A stretch of DNA of 64,000 nucleotides from Calvatia gigantea (lineage: Eukaryota > Basidiomycota > Agaricomycetes > Agaricales > Lycoperdaceae), in NCBI GenBank assembly GCA_025093985.1, contig JACAAK010000010.1, positions 1,637,501 through 1,701,500 of the forward strand. Reading direction: 5' to 3'. Below, piece after piece: positions 25,301-37,289 of the stretch (position 1 is the stretch's first letter; every line of letters starts with the position of its first letter). A program made the position numbers and the translations under genes. Below the pieces are notes generated by a model. It was not told the origin of the DNA. It did not search any database and saw nothing but the letters and a program-made list of their open reading frames with translations.

Positions 25301-26764
25301 AAGGATCATAATTTTTTGGCGTAAGAACAATCGCACCTCAGTCAAACCCTTCGCAACCTTGATTTGATTCTGACAGGCGCTCCACAGGTCGTTGTTCTAC
25401 TTAAGTTCTATACCTCGTTTCTGCTGTCACTGCGAAGTCTGCGAGTGTTCCAAACGAAGCAGTCGCGGGCGGAGCTCAATACATACTAGAACTACTAATA
25501 ATCACAGACACGCTCGCAGACAACCAAGTGAACTTAAAGCGGAGTGAGATTGCGAGGGACTCGGCCTTCATATTGAAATATTGTAATGTGGATGTTTACT
25601 TCCGATTGTCCCCGTCAATATCCGTAGAGAGCCAATACCAACCATCCTGCCATCAGCGGGAATAGACGTACCTCATCCAGTGGCCAGAATCTAGATACTT
25701 AACTAACAAAAATGTGCGAAAACTCACAGAGCATGCGTAATAGGTCGGGTAACGGAGTCTACATTGTCCCGCCGGTTCCTGGGATCTTCTTGGAGCACCC
25801 CGGAGTGGGGAGCAGTCCGTTACACTACTTGTCTGTTTGGTGAGTATCCAGTGTCAATGATATTGATACCACTGGACAATTATATTCGGGTATGAGCACT
25901 TTAAACATGTTGGACCAGGAAACACGCCAGCTAAATTATTATGGTTTTGGATGACGGTGTGTGCAACTGGATTATGCTCTTCTTTCACATCGGGGTAGCA
26001 TTCTCCTTTCGTAAACAACACAATCCAATCCAGTTATGGGACTACAATACTGTTGACCATGAATACAGGACCTCTTCTGTTCTTCTGTTCCTCCGTTCTG
26101 GTGAGAGCCTCACCATCCGATGTTGCAAGACCTTTCCCATGACGACCTTGTCCACAGCATTGCATCGGCGCCAAGTCTATGGCCTATTTCATGTGCTTGA
26201 GGCAGTCTGGCGGAGGTTTGCACCAGATCCACCGATAGGTCTTTCTCAGGGATCATTGGTCGGCACACCACCTTCGATCGTATCACAATACCACTCGAAT
26301 ACCTCTGATACTTCCAGAAATCATGAGATTTCAGCCCCAAGATTCCTTTGCTCAACATAGAACATTCCCATTTGGAGATCCTCACGCGTTTTGTCGTGGG
26401 ATGGCTGATGACAATCATCGACGGAAACGTAACCAATATGGCTAATTAATCACGCCATTGTGATCAATGCTGTTGGCTTTCCGCGACATTTGTGGAAATT
26501 TTGGAACAGGGTGCCACCAACAAGGGGAATGCAAAGATTCTACGTGTCCTTGCTATATTTGTGGTTCCTTCTTGATTTTGAGCTCACTGCCTACCATCAT
26601 CGACTGTCCAAGGGTGATAATGGGGAGCATCCTGTTTAACCCAGGCAATCTAAAGATATCCACGCAGCCTTTGTTGAAGTCCGAGGGTCCGACATGTAAG
26701 TACTGCCTTACATGATCTATCACCTACGGCAAGTTCTCCTGTGCTCTGTTCAGTACACAAATCT
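19318..26764. other. Long gene-free region
   Basis: About 7.4 kb without a supportable protein or RNA gene. At about 19,425 the plus strand switches from purine-rich (left) to C/T-rich (right, to about 21,800). Poly-C tracts lie near 20,408 and 20,908. Open frames are short and motif-free. The best-looking one, at 24,781-25,074 with an ATG and a hydrophobic start, has no other support. I found no repeat pair, tRNA or retroelement motif by eye. Confidence 0.4.
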
Positions 26765-27823
26765 TTATCCAAACTTTGCATATCCACCATCAACCTTCAG
26801 TGTGGTTCCTGAACAGAATCTTCGGGGATCTCGTCAGCAATGAAGTTCAGTCGATACGGAGTAACAGCCCCGCTTACGATGCTGCGTCAGAAGCCAGGTA
26901 TAAAATAGCATTGGCTATTTCACGAGCTTCTCCCAGGCGTTTCATCAAAGTAGAATTTTCCATCCTGGTCCAGCCTTCATCGCCTTTTAGACCGTCGATC
27001 AAAGGTGTGATCGTTGGTCCAGGGCACACGCTATTGACTCGTACTCCCAAGGGCGTGAATTCTTCGGCCGCAGTGAGTGCGAGTCCGCGCACCGCCCATT
27101 TAGAAGCACTATAAGCGGACAGCATGGGTGATCCTAATCTTGGGGTTAAGAATTCGTCTGATATGTTAAACTAACGCTAGGTTTACCCTGAAGGCCGAGT
27201 TGGGACGACGTTATGACGATTGAGCCTGATTTTCTCTCAGTCATGACCTCCCCGCATTGCTGGAGCCCGAGAAAGACTAGAACAGGGTTAGTTAGACGAT
27301 AGAAGGCAGTAAAATCACGCGGTAACCTCCACGCCCGTTGACTTCCATAGTCCTGTCCCATACTTTAATATCTGTTTCAAGGATGCTAGCGGGTTCTTTG
27401 CAAATCCCCGCATTAAGCACTGCAATGTCAAGTCGACCCCAGAGTTGGAGGGCCCGATCGGCGTAATTATATACTTCTGAGCTAACGTCAGCGATATAGC
27501 ACTGGCATCGCCCCCTTTCCTCGGTAGTTAGCTGCGCAAGCGCATGGTCCAGGGCTTCTTGAGTTAGATCAACAAGAAGCACACCCTGGACATTGGCGTT
27601 CAGGAAGACCTGAACAGTTGCCAGTCCAATACCACCTGGTGTTTTCTTGGGTTAATCTAAGGTGGAGGCTAAAGGGGTTTCGTGTGCGTACTGGCGGCTC
27701 CCTAAAAATGAGCACATTAAATGTCGATAGACCGGCTCTAGATTAGATAAAACAACCACAAACCGTGATCACAGCTACTTTGCCGCTCAAGAGGAATGAT
27801 TCGAGTGAATCTCGTTTCGCCAT
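26765..27823 (-). CDS. Short-chain dehydrogenase/reductase (classical SDR)
   Basis: NAD(P)-dependent oxidoreductase of the classical SDR family; substrate unknown. Six exons close in phase to 259 residues: 27764-27823, 27692-27701, 27327-27635, 27187-27276, 26878-27133 and 26765-26819. Motifs in order: the cofactor loop VITGAASGIGLAT at about residues 18-30, LNAG near residue 95, catalytic Ser in ITSSQLG, catalytic YSASK, then VNSVCPGP and the C-terminal FCSGTTLKVDGGYAKFG. No signal peptide. The second exon is only 10 nt and supplies most of GAAS in the glycine motif. Length and motif spacing are normal, so the gene looks intact. It stands alone, with no neighbouring pathway genes to suggest a substrate. 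Confidence 0.9.
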
Positions 27824-29648
27824 GCGATGGATTTGTGTTCCAGGGCAAACCCGCGGGGGTGTATTTCTGACGCTTCTCTCGACGTCCGTGTGGAATGTGC
27901 TGGTGAGTCAGCACAAGCCGGCTCGAATATCCGTACTTAATCAAATACCCGTAATCACCAGGACGCGATTATGGGGGATTGATACGGCGTCCGCGGGAAT
28001 TTGGGCCTGCGAGGCAAGATTTTGAGGGGTAAAGGAAAGAATTACCGCAACTGGAAAGGGGGTCCGGGTCCACGTTCCTTACCAGTACTCAAGTGCATTC
28101 AGTGTGAACGACTGTTGTGGTGCCACTTAACAAACTGTAACTCAGGTTCCACAACTCAGGTTAGAAGGCGCCTCTCATGGCGCAAGGGTGTTATCAAGAA
28201 GGTTTCCTATACGCACTGGCCCAAAGGGCAAGTAAACGGTAGTAGAGAACCCTATTTACAACGACTCTGTAGTTGTTCGTTTACATAGACAGATAAGGTT
28301 CCGAAAACCGTTTGTTCGCCCGGTGGCCAAACTAAGAAAAAAAAATCAAATCCTTCGTTCACCGTCACGATTGTGGGTACTTTAATCTTAGAGTGGCCAG
28401 CTTGGGGAGATATCGCTGTCTGGAGCTCAGATTGAGAGTCCAGTGAGCTTACTGCGTGCGTCACAAGATCCGTCTGTCCTAAGAAAAAGAATTGAGGTTA
28501 AGGGGCATGGATCGCGGATAGCTCAATGTTTAGACGATGGAATGAAATGCCTCCAAGTGGTTCTCACCCAAAGATAGCTGCCGAACTTGAAGGTCCGTGA
28601 TGGAGGGGTTGGGTTGTGTTTTAATGGATCCTGGAGGCCGCGGATATATCGATAAAGCCCGGCTGGGAAGCGGACATTCGAGAAGAGACACTGTAAAAGT
28701 GGTTCTCATTCTCCGTGGTCTTCGGTATACTCTTCACTTCAGTGTTGCTCCTGAGGGCGAGAGACCAAGACGAACGGAAATTTGCAAGCTCTCCTTGCTG
28801 GCCGGTCACCCTAACACGAATAATTTCATACGTTGGACTGGGAGGTTGACAAGGGGTTGAGTCATCCAGAGGCAGGCTATAACATAGAGAGGGACATGTT
28901 ATTCAGCAATATTTGAACAGTTCTTGAGAGCCACGGGGGAGGTGGCCCAAGACGGAGAACAGTACTTCCTCCTAAGGAATCAAGGCAGCCACGCCAACTT
29001 ACCAACGGTCATTCAAAGGCGGCTGCTGTACGTCCGCTCCCATGTCCCCGAGACCTTAAGCACCGTGAATTTTTGGGAAAGAAACAGAAGGTATTTGAGT
29101 TGTTGGAGCTAGATATCGATCTTAGGAGTGTGTTTTACGAGCCTGAGATCTCGAAACGGCCCAAAAAGGTTTTCGGATGCGTTGTCTTCTAGACAAAGCT
29201 CAACTGCCTTGTCCGACTGCTCTCTGGCCAAACGCCGTGAACCGTCTCGAGTGCAGTTCGTTGGGAGAAATGGAAGTGCGCCAAGGCAAAATCAGAATCC
29301 ATGGGGGTCACATTGTTGATCCTTGAATTTAACGACGACTAGAATCAAGAAGTTGGCTATTCGTCGTCACTCGAGCGACACCGAGGACGAGCGACCAGAA
29401 ATAGCCCTTTCCGAACGTCAACAGGAGTCGACGAACCCCTCATCCATGGTTGCAGAGCAAAAGTGGTAGAAAGAGGTTATATCGCGATCGACCTCAACGA
29501 GTGGGCTTGCAGGCTAGATATTCAGGATGAAGAGGTAGTTGGGGGATATTGTCGTGAAGGGGAACGATGTGCATTGTGAACAAATAAATCACAGGTTCCC
29601 ACCCTTTCCTGCGACATTGACACGACGTTCACTTGAGCCATAAACAGC
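27824..29648. other. Intergenic region between the SDR and formyltransferase genes
   Basis: About 1.8 kb between divergent 5' ends. The short open frames show no motif or splice continuity. It should contain both promoters. Confidence 0.45.
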
Positions 29649-31131
29649 ATGCTTCTGCTATGGACGCGTCGCGTGTCTTCTAGCCGTTGTACTCAACATC
29701 AAAGACGATGGTATAGCCAAGAAGCGAAAAAGTTCAATATTCTATTCATGGGACGGGATGAATTTTCGTGTGGTGTCTTCCGAGAGCTCTACGCCGCATC
29801 CGGTACGTCATCCGTTTTTCGCACTTCGTGGTTAGCATCTCATGCGTTACTGAGTAGAGAAATATGTTCTTTAGATGTCTGGAAACATATTACTATTGCT
29901 ACACATGCTGATGAAAAAGTTGGGCGACGTGGGTCTGTTCTATCTGTCTGTGAGTCCTGCTTCTCAAATCCCTCTCCACATCACTTATTCCCACTTAGCA
30001 CCGTTGAAAAAATTTGGATCTTCTCTCAGTGTACCAGTTCACACAATCCCTGCCGACAAAAAGGAATTCCGGCACTGGACTGTACGTTCTTCACGTTGTC
30101 CACTTGAATGGCCATTGATTTGAAACGGCGCAGCTTCCTCCACCATTCTCGTTGCCTCCGGACACACCACCACCCTCAAGCCATGTGCTTCTGACAGCAT
30201 CCTTTGGTCGCATCCTCCCCCTCACAATGCTTTCGCAATTCCCCAAAGTCCAGCGACTTAATGTACACCCAAGCCTCCTTCCTGCTTACCGTGGACCAGC
30301 TCCTATCCAGCATGCTCTTATGAGGGGTGAAAAAGAAGTTGGTGTAAGTGTAATTGGGATGCTTCCTGTGAAGAAGAAAGGCGGTAGTGGTGGCATTGAT
30401 GCTGGCGACATTTGGGGATGTAGTCGGAGGGTGAGTTAATTTGCCTTGCCTTGAACTAGGGTTCGGGGAATTCATCAAAGGCTAGGACGTTCCGGAGGGT
30501 TCAGACTTTCTCCAAGTACGTAGCATGTTGGCCGAAGAAGGCGGCAGACTACTCGTGAATGTGTTGAAGGATATGATCGAGGGAACAGTACGGCCTTTCA
30601 CCTTGAAGGTTCGAGCTCTGGGCTGACACTTGATGTTGTAGGCCAAAGCTATACCTCAGCCCACAGAAACAGATAAACCACACGCGCCAATGATATCCGC
30701 GGCTGACTGGACGATTGACTTTTCGCAATTGACCGCACAAGAAATTGTATGGCGACATCGAGCTATTTCGCACCAGGTAATGATCATTTAAGTTAATTTG
30801 GCCGTAATTGACTATTATTTTACAGCGGAATCTCACAGTTTCAATACCTACAGACCCGATCAAAACCGTCCAATTGGTCGCTCTTTCTGCGCCCGCAGAC
30901 CCGGGTCCCAGCCCGAAGTTGGCAATGACACCAGGGGCTGCGTGTCTTCACCGAAATCGAGGTCTCCTAATACGTTGCAAGGATGGTACTGTGTTAGAAG
31001 TCATCCGGCTAAAGCAAGAAGGCAAGAAAGAGGTGACCGCCAAGGATTGGTGGAACGGTGTGAAGGGGATGGACATTGCGGTAGACTCGGAGGTTGTGCT
31101 TGGGGGCTCGGCCATATCGGGGAGGGATTAA
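29649..31131 (+). CDS. FMT1: Methionyl-tRNA formyltransferase, mitochondrial
   Basis: Transfers a formyl group from 10-formyl-tetrahydrofolate to initiator Met-tRNA for mitochondrial translation initiation. Seven exons in phase give 383 residues: 29649-29802, 29875-29949, 29999-30081, 30134-30430, 30486-30587, 30642-30776 and 30826-31131. The N-terminus MLLLWTRRVSSSRC is Arg/Ser-rich without acidic residues, like a mitochondrial targeting sequence. The Rossmann start FNILFMGRDEFS follows. The folate/catalytic block is LNVHPSLLPAYRGPAPIQ, containing the family Asn, His and SLLP core, followed by GIDAGDIWG with the conserved Asp. The C-terminal domain includes ISAADWTIDF, IVWRHRAI and LLIRCKDGTVLEV. 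It is complete. The ligase gene on the same strand starts only about 30-90 nt downstream. Confidence 0.93.
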
Positions 31132-31163
31132 TTAGGAAGAGTTTTAATAACAAAATTTAAGCG

Positions 31164-32548
31164 ATGCCCCGACTCTTTGTTTATATCACACACCATCCCT
31201 GCCTGTCTCTCTGTGAAGGACATGATCACAGAACCAACATCCTTTTCAGGCGGAATCTTATTTTGCCACTCAGCCACCGCCTCCAAATCTTGAGCATGAT
31301 ATCCAGCGTGTCAGGGACTGGACAAAGGAACAAGTAGCCGCTGGGCGTAGGGTTGTGCTTGTCACTGTGAGCACCCGTCATTTCGTTGGACCCACGCGGC
31401 TGGCCTGATTCCTGTCTTAATTAGAGTGGAGGTACCACAGTGCCTCTTGAGCTCAACGTGTGAGCTATTTAACTACGCCTTTGCAGGAAATTATTCACGC
31501 TTATCCCGTCTATTGATCTTGTATCGCCACATTCCGATCATAAAGTGTCCGATTTCTCGACAACTTCAGTGCCGGTAATAACTCTTCACACCTATCTCGC
31601 CAATTTAACGAAGGTGATATATAGGAACTCGTGGTGCGACATCCGCCGAGTATTTCCTCAAAGCAGGCTATGCTGTCATTTTCATGCACCGCCAATTCAG
31701 TCTCCAGCCTTTCAGTCGGCATTATTCCCATTCGACGAATCCGTTCCTGGACTTCCTTGAGATCGAACCGAGTGGCGATGCATCAAATTCTACTCCTCGA
31801 ATCTCCGTCACTCCAGATAAACGCGCAGACTTACTCGAGGTGTTGACAATGTACAAGGCTGTACATGCTGCGGGAACGTTGTTCACTATGACGTTCGTGA
31901 CGGTCAACGATTATTTGTGGATGCTCAGAGCCGTGAGCCAGGAGTTGTCCGTGTTTCGCAGAAAGGCGCTGTATTACCTGGCTGCAGCTGTTAGTGATTT
32001 CTTTTTGCCGAGGCAAAAGATGGTGAGTTTGCCTTCATTTCTCTTGTCCTGTGTACTTGTTAACTTTCGCGTGAACAGTCCATACACAAGATCCAGTCGG
32101 GTAAAGGCAGTCTATCCATCGAAATGGACCAAGTACCGAAAATCCTCAAGCCCATGGTGGATGAGTGGACGAGGGATGGTTATATTGTCTCGTTCAAGGT
32201 AAGATAGCCAGGTCCCTTGCACCCCACTTCAGGATCTCAACACTTCTCCAGCTGGAAACAGACCCCGATCTCCTGATACCCAAGGCTCGTATAGCACTCG
32301 AACGTTATGGCCATCAGGTCGTCATTGGAAATGATCTCCACCGGCGCAAATTTGAAGTTGTCTTTGTCTCACCTAACCCAGACTCCAAGACCACCGGAAA
32401 TGCTCAATTTATTGAAAATTGGCTCAGGATTGATCCCGCTTTGACCCACCCGAGCAGGGAGCGAATCACGGAGATCGAAGAGAATATTGTCAGCGAATTA
32501 GTGAAAAGACATACAGCTTGGATCGATGCTACTCCAACTCCATCTTGA
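31164..32548 (+). CDS. CAB2: Phosphopantothenate-cysteine ligase
   Basis: Second step from phosphopantothenate to coenzyme A in the cytosol: nucleotide-dependent coupling of cysteine to 4'-phosphopantothenate. Eukaryotic PPCS signatures are FAESYFATQPPPPNL, VVLVTSGGTTVPLELNVVR, FLDNFSAGTRGATSAEYFLK, GYAVIFMHRQFSLQPFSRH, YYLAAAVSDFF, KIQSGKGSLSIEM, VPKILKPMVDEW and YIVSFKLETDPDLL. The start is uncertain. One option is a 15-nt first exon (MPRLF, 31164-31178) joined in phase across a 71-nt intron to GCG-GAA at 31250. The other is ATG at 31222 (MITEPTSFS), which needs a one-base frameshift at 31249. Downstream it converges on the SEC2-like gene, with 210 nt between stop codons. The body of the protein is complete. 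Confidence 0.9.
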
Positions 32549-32758
32549 TTATACCTTTCAAAAACGGAACAAATAGAACACCATACCAACAGCGACTATA
32601 CGGTGTACACCAGAATGTAAAGTAGACTTATGGAATGTAGACATGTATTAACCACAAACAAACATTGCTCAACTACAGAATGTGGTCATCAAACAAAGGA
32701 ACCAGTTTCGCCGTTGCAAAGCGTCCAACATACATTGCCCTTGATTCAGGCGCGTGGC

Positions 32759-35700
32759 CTACGAACGAATAGCACCAATCCTCGCCCAGAACATTTCCTC
32801 GCGCAGCTTGTTTAGCTCTTTCCATGTTCTTTCCTCCCATGTTGCATCACCGACATATGTCTGAGCATCCCCCTCGCTCTCAGCTGTGCCATCGGCGTCT
32901 TTGACTCCATCCACTTCCTTCTCCGGCTTCGACACTTCCTTCACGGGTTGTGCACGAGGTGGCAACGGTGGTGGTGGACCCACAGGTAGAAGATTCCCAT
33001 CATTCAAAGGGGTCGTAGCCCGTTGATCCCCCGTCTTCCCTTCCGATATGTCCTTTATCTCGCCTTGCTTTGTCTCTGGACCATTGTCTTTCGGGGGCTC
33101 CTTTGTCTCCCCTGGCGGTTTATCAACCCCAGCCTTCGCCGGCTCCTCCTTGCCCATCCCTTTCTCCGGCTCCTTCTCTTTCTCTTTCTGAGGCCAGTCT
33201 TCAGCGTCCATGAACACCTCGGTTTCCGATGCAGATATATTCGACTCTGTCCTTGCTATCTGCACTGGCGCCTTCGGAACCTCCAGCACCTCGGGTTGGG
33301 CAGTAAGAGCGGCCACTTTATTAACCTCTTCCTTGCCCTCTTCCACAGCCTCCTTCACACTGCCCAGCTGGACCGAGGGCGTGGCTCTGAGCTTGAGCTT
33401 GCACATCCCCACTCTTCAATGGAGACCCAGGAATAGCAGTAGCAGAAGTTATAGTAGAAGGTATAGCAGGTGATCCAGGCCTCGAATCAGGCTTCCTGGG
33501 TGCCCTCGCGGCCGCCCTTCTTGGAATAGGCGGAGGCGCACCTGTAGGTGGGGACGGAGAACCACCAAGAGCAGGGGAGGTGGTACGTGAAGGTGGATTC
33601 GGTGCCGTACCAGGGAAGGGCACGGGAGGGGTACCAGGGCGAGACTCAGGTAAGGGTATACTAGAGGGAGTCCCGGGACGTGCTAGCGACGCGGAGAGTC
33701 GTTTGACTGCGCGTAGTGGAATTGCAGGTGGAGGCGTTGCCGAAGATGTTGGATGTAGTGCACGGGTGGGGGTTTGCGGGGGTGTTGGGGCCGTAGCAGT
33801 CACAGTGGCAGCTGGTGCTGGTGCTGGTGCTGGTGCTGGTGCTGGTGCCGGTGCGGGAGGCTCGGACGTAGTAGTCGAAGGTTCATCCTTCTTGGCTGCT
33901 AGTTCAGAGGCGGGGGCAGGAGAAGAAGACTTGTCTTCAGGTGGTTCAGCGGGAGAGGCTTCTCGGGCTGGTTGACTTGAAGATGTAGGTTTGGTGGGGG
34001 CTTCTTCGGGGGCGGGCGAGAGAGATGATGATGGCTGGTTGATCGGTGTCCGGGCGCGTCCCTGGCTTCGTTTAGGGAGAGGCGGAGGGACAGCCGGGGT
34101 AGCGGAAGCGGCCATAGGAATTGCCGGTTCTTGAGCAGAGGACACCGGGGGAGGGGGTAACATCTTCCCGTCTTCCCTCTCCTTTTCGGGAGTGGCAGCA
34201 TTTTTCTCGCCCCAACTCGCGGCCTTCTCCCCAATGGCGCTCGCCAATCCCCATAATCCTCGCTTTCTCGGCGGCACCGGGGGCTTTTCTGACGTACCCG
34301 ACGCACTGCCAGAATTCGTCGAGTCCGAAACGGGTGTCGCCGATGACGGGACCCGACTTCGGACGGCAGGAAGTTGAACAATGGGAATCTCCTCTTCCCA
34401 TATTTTCTCAACAATGTTCGTACGAACAAAAGCCCATAGCGAACACGTGGTGCGGAGGCGAGTGAGACACCACCCGGAAGCGCAAATAGGATAAATTGTA
34501 CTAGATTGGGGAGGAGCGCCGCTGCTCAACGAAGAATGAGATAGGGCAGGGGCAGTTTGATAGGAGGATATGGGTGTTGATGTGCCTGACGTAGACGAGG
34601 CTGTGGGTGACGATTTGAGCAGTGGTAACTGCGGAAGTGCGGAAGTTTGTGTTGTTGAGGTCCGGAAGATGTAGACTTGAGATGGGTATATTGGTGATGA
34701 TGATGCTTGTGTAGTGCGAGCAGGCGAGCGGGATGGGATGGACGGCAGGTTCGATGTATTAGCATTGATACTGTTGGAGGATTTTTTGAAGAAATTAGCC
34801 GACCAAGATCCAGATCCTGGGTAGGAATGGGTCATTCCCTTTAAGGGATGCGAGGGAGGCCGGGTCGGACTCGTGTTCGTCGATGGGGCCTGGGGAAAAA
34901 TTGGCATTCCACAAAGGGCACATGGGATATTCTCATTGTTTGCGTGACCAGAGATCCCCGCATTAGATAAATGAGAGGATTCTGTGAGCAAGGCAGCCAG
35001 GGTCATCGGTTCGATGGTTAGTTGACCACTATGTATAGCAGCGAGAACGGAACGCCTGGACAACCAGTTCAACGAGGGCGCGAGATCCAATCGTATGGTA
35101 GGTTCCCTGTCATTGGAATACGACGTCATAGTGTCAATGGCCACGACCCAGAACGTTGAGGTTTGATAACTCACGAGTCTTCTGTTGACAACCGGGCCAA
35201 GAAGGGCAAAGGGAGAAGGGTTGACATCGCGGGGATGTTTGAAGGGGCCGCGTGAAGGTGGCGGAGGTGGGTAACAAACAGAATAAATTCTTGGTAGGGA
35301 AGATGTGAGTTGAAGAGGCGAAGGGCGAGAGTAGGAGGCTGGCTATCCCGCTTCTCGACCCACTTGCCCTTGCCCATGAGGGATTGCATTTCAATCGTCT
35401 TCCTTTCTGCAACTTCTTTCTCCTCTTGTAAACCCTGGACTTGCTGCTGCATTAGGCTGACAGCTTCCTCGGCACCTTTCAAGGCTTGCTCAGCGTCGTT
35501 TGCTTTTCGTTCGCTGACGTGTTGGGCATAGCGTGCCTCTGCGACCATAGTGTTCGCCTGATTAAATAGGGTAGCACTAAGATCGTCGAGCTCCTTCTCT
35601 ATTGCCGCCCTAGCACTCTCGGCCTGTCCTCGCTGAGCGGCTTCTTCCGTGGCCTTGTCCATGAGCCGGTTCAGCTCAGTAGTAACATGATGTTTCTCCA

Positions 35701-36046
35701 CCAGCAGTCCAGTGTTCAAAGCGGCCAGGTGTTGAGTTCGTTCCAGTTCCAGCTGGGATACCTTGACCGATGAGGCGCGTAACTGAGCAGAAGCTACGTG
35801 CAAGTCGTCTTCAAGGTCCGAAACTCGGTCGTAGGACTTGACGAGTTTGGCGTTGAGCTGGGTTACCTGAGAAAATAGATCTTGTATCTGATTCCTCAGC
35901 GACCCAATGACCATGTCCTGCGCCTCTGGATCGGCTGCGTAATGCTCGTGATTGACTTTGCCATTGATGACCTTGTTTCCTGTCGGATTCTGTTCTGGAT
36001 TAGGAGGAGAAGAGTCGGAATTCGCGTCCGGAATATCTTCCGCCAT
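32759..36046 (-). CDS. SEC2: Sec2-type Rab GDP/GTP exchange factor
   Basis: Exchange factor for the Sec4-like Rab GTPase on secretory vesicles, acting in polarised exocytosis. Three exons close in phase to about 1,059 residues: 35175-36046, 33427-35106 and 32759-33386. Residues ~45-225 form a long coiled coil containing the Sec2 GEF segment (QLNAKLVKSYDRVSDLEDDL and following heptads). The fungal Sec2 block follows: RLFNSHLPYQEFILFVTHLR, MSTLLPLPFLARLSTEDS, LDLAPSLNWLSRRSV and a CALCG motif. The C-terminal half is disordered and Pro/Ser/Ala-rich, with PPLPKR- and PPVPPRKR-type sequences that could bind SH3 domains. The last exon is acidic/Lys-rich and ends in a short helix, TWKELNKLREEMFWARIGAI. 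The 40-nt second intron is short and is inferred from phase. Confidence 0.85.
33811..33852. repeat. GCTGGT hexamer minisatellite inside SEC2-like gene
   Basis: About seven tandem copies of GCTGGT on the plus strand. In the minus-strand gene they encode an alternating Ala-Pro tract in the disordered region. The hexamer unit keeps the frame when copy number changes, so length variation would be tolerated. Confidence 0.85.
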
Positions 36047-37289
36047 GCACAGAGAGGATGTGATTTAGGAAGTCGGTGTGAAGGGTGGGCAAGACAGCGG
36101 TTGTCAGTGTGGCCTCTGAACGTGTCTTCACCACATCTCGACTCCATTCACCCTCCGGCTATTCTTACCTAATTATGGCACCGTCTTACCCCGGTTCGGC
36201 CAAGGCCGTCCCATCACTTGTAGGATCACGCGACATACTTCACCTCTGCGCATCTCTGGCTGCCTTTGGGAACGCTTGCACGGCCTCGACGTTCAACTAG
36301 GATGAACTGGGTTGTCAATGAAAGCTTGGTTTGGTTTACCTTGGTTCCAGCAGCTTGGGTTCTCCGGCGCAACGCACTCAGCGAATGCGACAAGTGGCCG
36401 GCATGATCGATCCTCCACGTTCCCTATTGTCGCCCTCGTATAGCAGTCTTTTTCACTCCGCTTGGGGCACACCACCGACATGTCTAGTTAAATTTTCATT
36501 TATTTGAGGACGGATATCGCGTCCGGAAGGCAATATCGTCGAGGGACCGGACTCCGTCAGCGGAAGTCAGGTTCTACCCTCTTGGGACCAGATTGTCGGC
36601 AACGCCGCCAATTTCTTGACTGGAAGTGCAATTGTTCCACTTTCGACAGCAAAGGCGGGACCTGGCGGGATTCGAGGCGGCGGGTTCCTTGCCAACCAGC
36701 AGAATTTACTCCCAGGTTGTTGTATTTCTTTGACCATTCATAATTGACGAAACTCAATGGTGTTTTCGACCACCTTGTACTCAGTACTCAATGCAAACTG
36801 ACGGCACCGCAGTTCCGGAAGCGCTCTCCGACGTTCTGACTCTAACGTTGAACGTTGGCGATCCCCCATCGTGCACGGTCCGTCCAACAATCAAGCGGTA
36901 ATTTCTCTCGAACCGAGACGGATCATCAAAGCTTTGCATTGTCTACCAATCTAATCCAGTACCACGTTTTCCTTCTGTTCGTCATGTCCAGCCCAAAAAA
37001 GTGTGGGCCCACCCTGATGCCCCTGAAAGGGTCTTGTCATATTAGGTTCTGTTTGTGGGCACACACAAGCATTCTTGACAGATCCCTTCACCGATTCCTC
37101 TCCACTTTTGGGTGCCCATTGTGGTGATTTGACCAGGCGAGAGCCCTCCCCTGGAGGTGAAGTTGACGCACTATGGCTTCCGGAAAGGTTCAAAAGAGCC
37201 ACTAATTTACATCTTGTTCCTCCAATTCCTTCCTTCCCACTCTCAATCTCAATATTCTGTTAAGATCTTCTACCAACGCCACTTCCGAT
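36047..37289. other. Divergent intergenic region, SEC2-like/HMG
   Basis: About 1.2 kb between the 5' ends of two divergent genes. The open frames are under 85 codons and motif-free. A C/T-rich leader precedes the HMG gene start. Confidence 0.45.

Noticed and set aside
33580..33975. 131-codon plus-strand frame rich in Gly/Ala
   Set aside because: It is the antisense shadow of the Pro/Ala-rich part of the Sec2-like gene.
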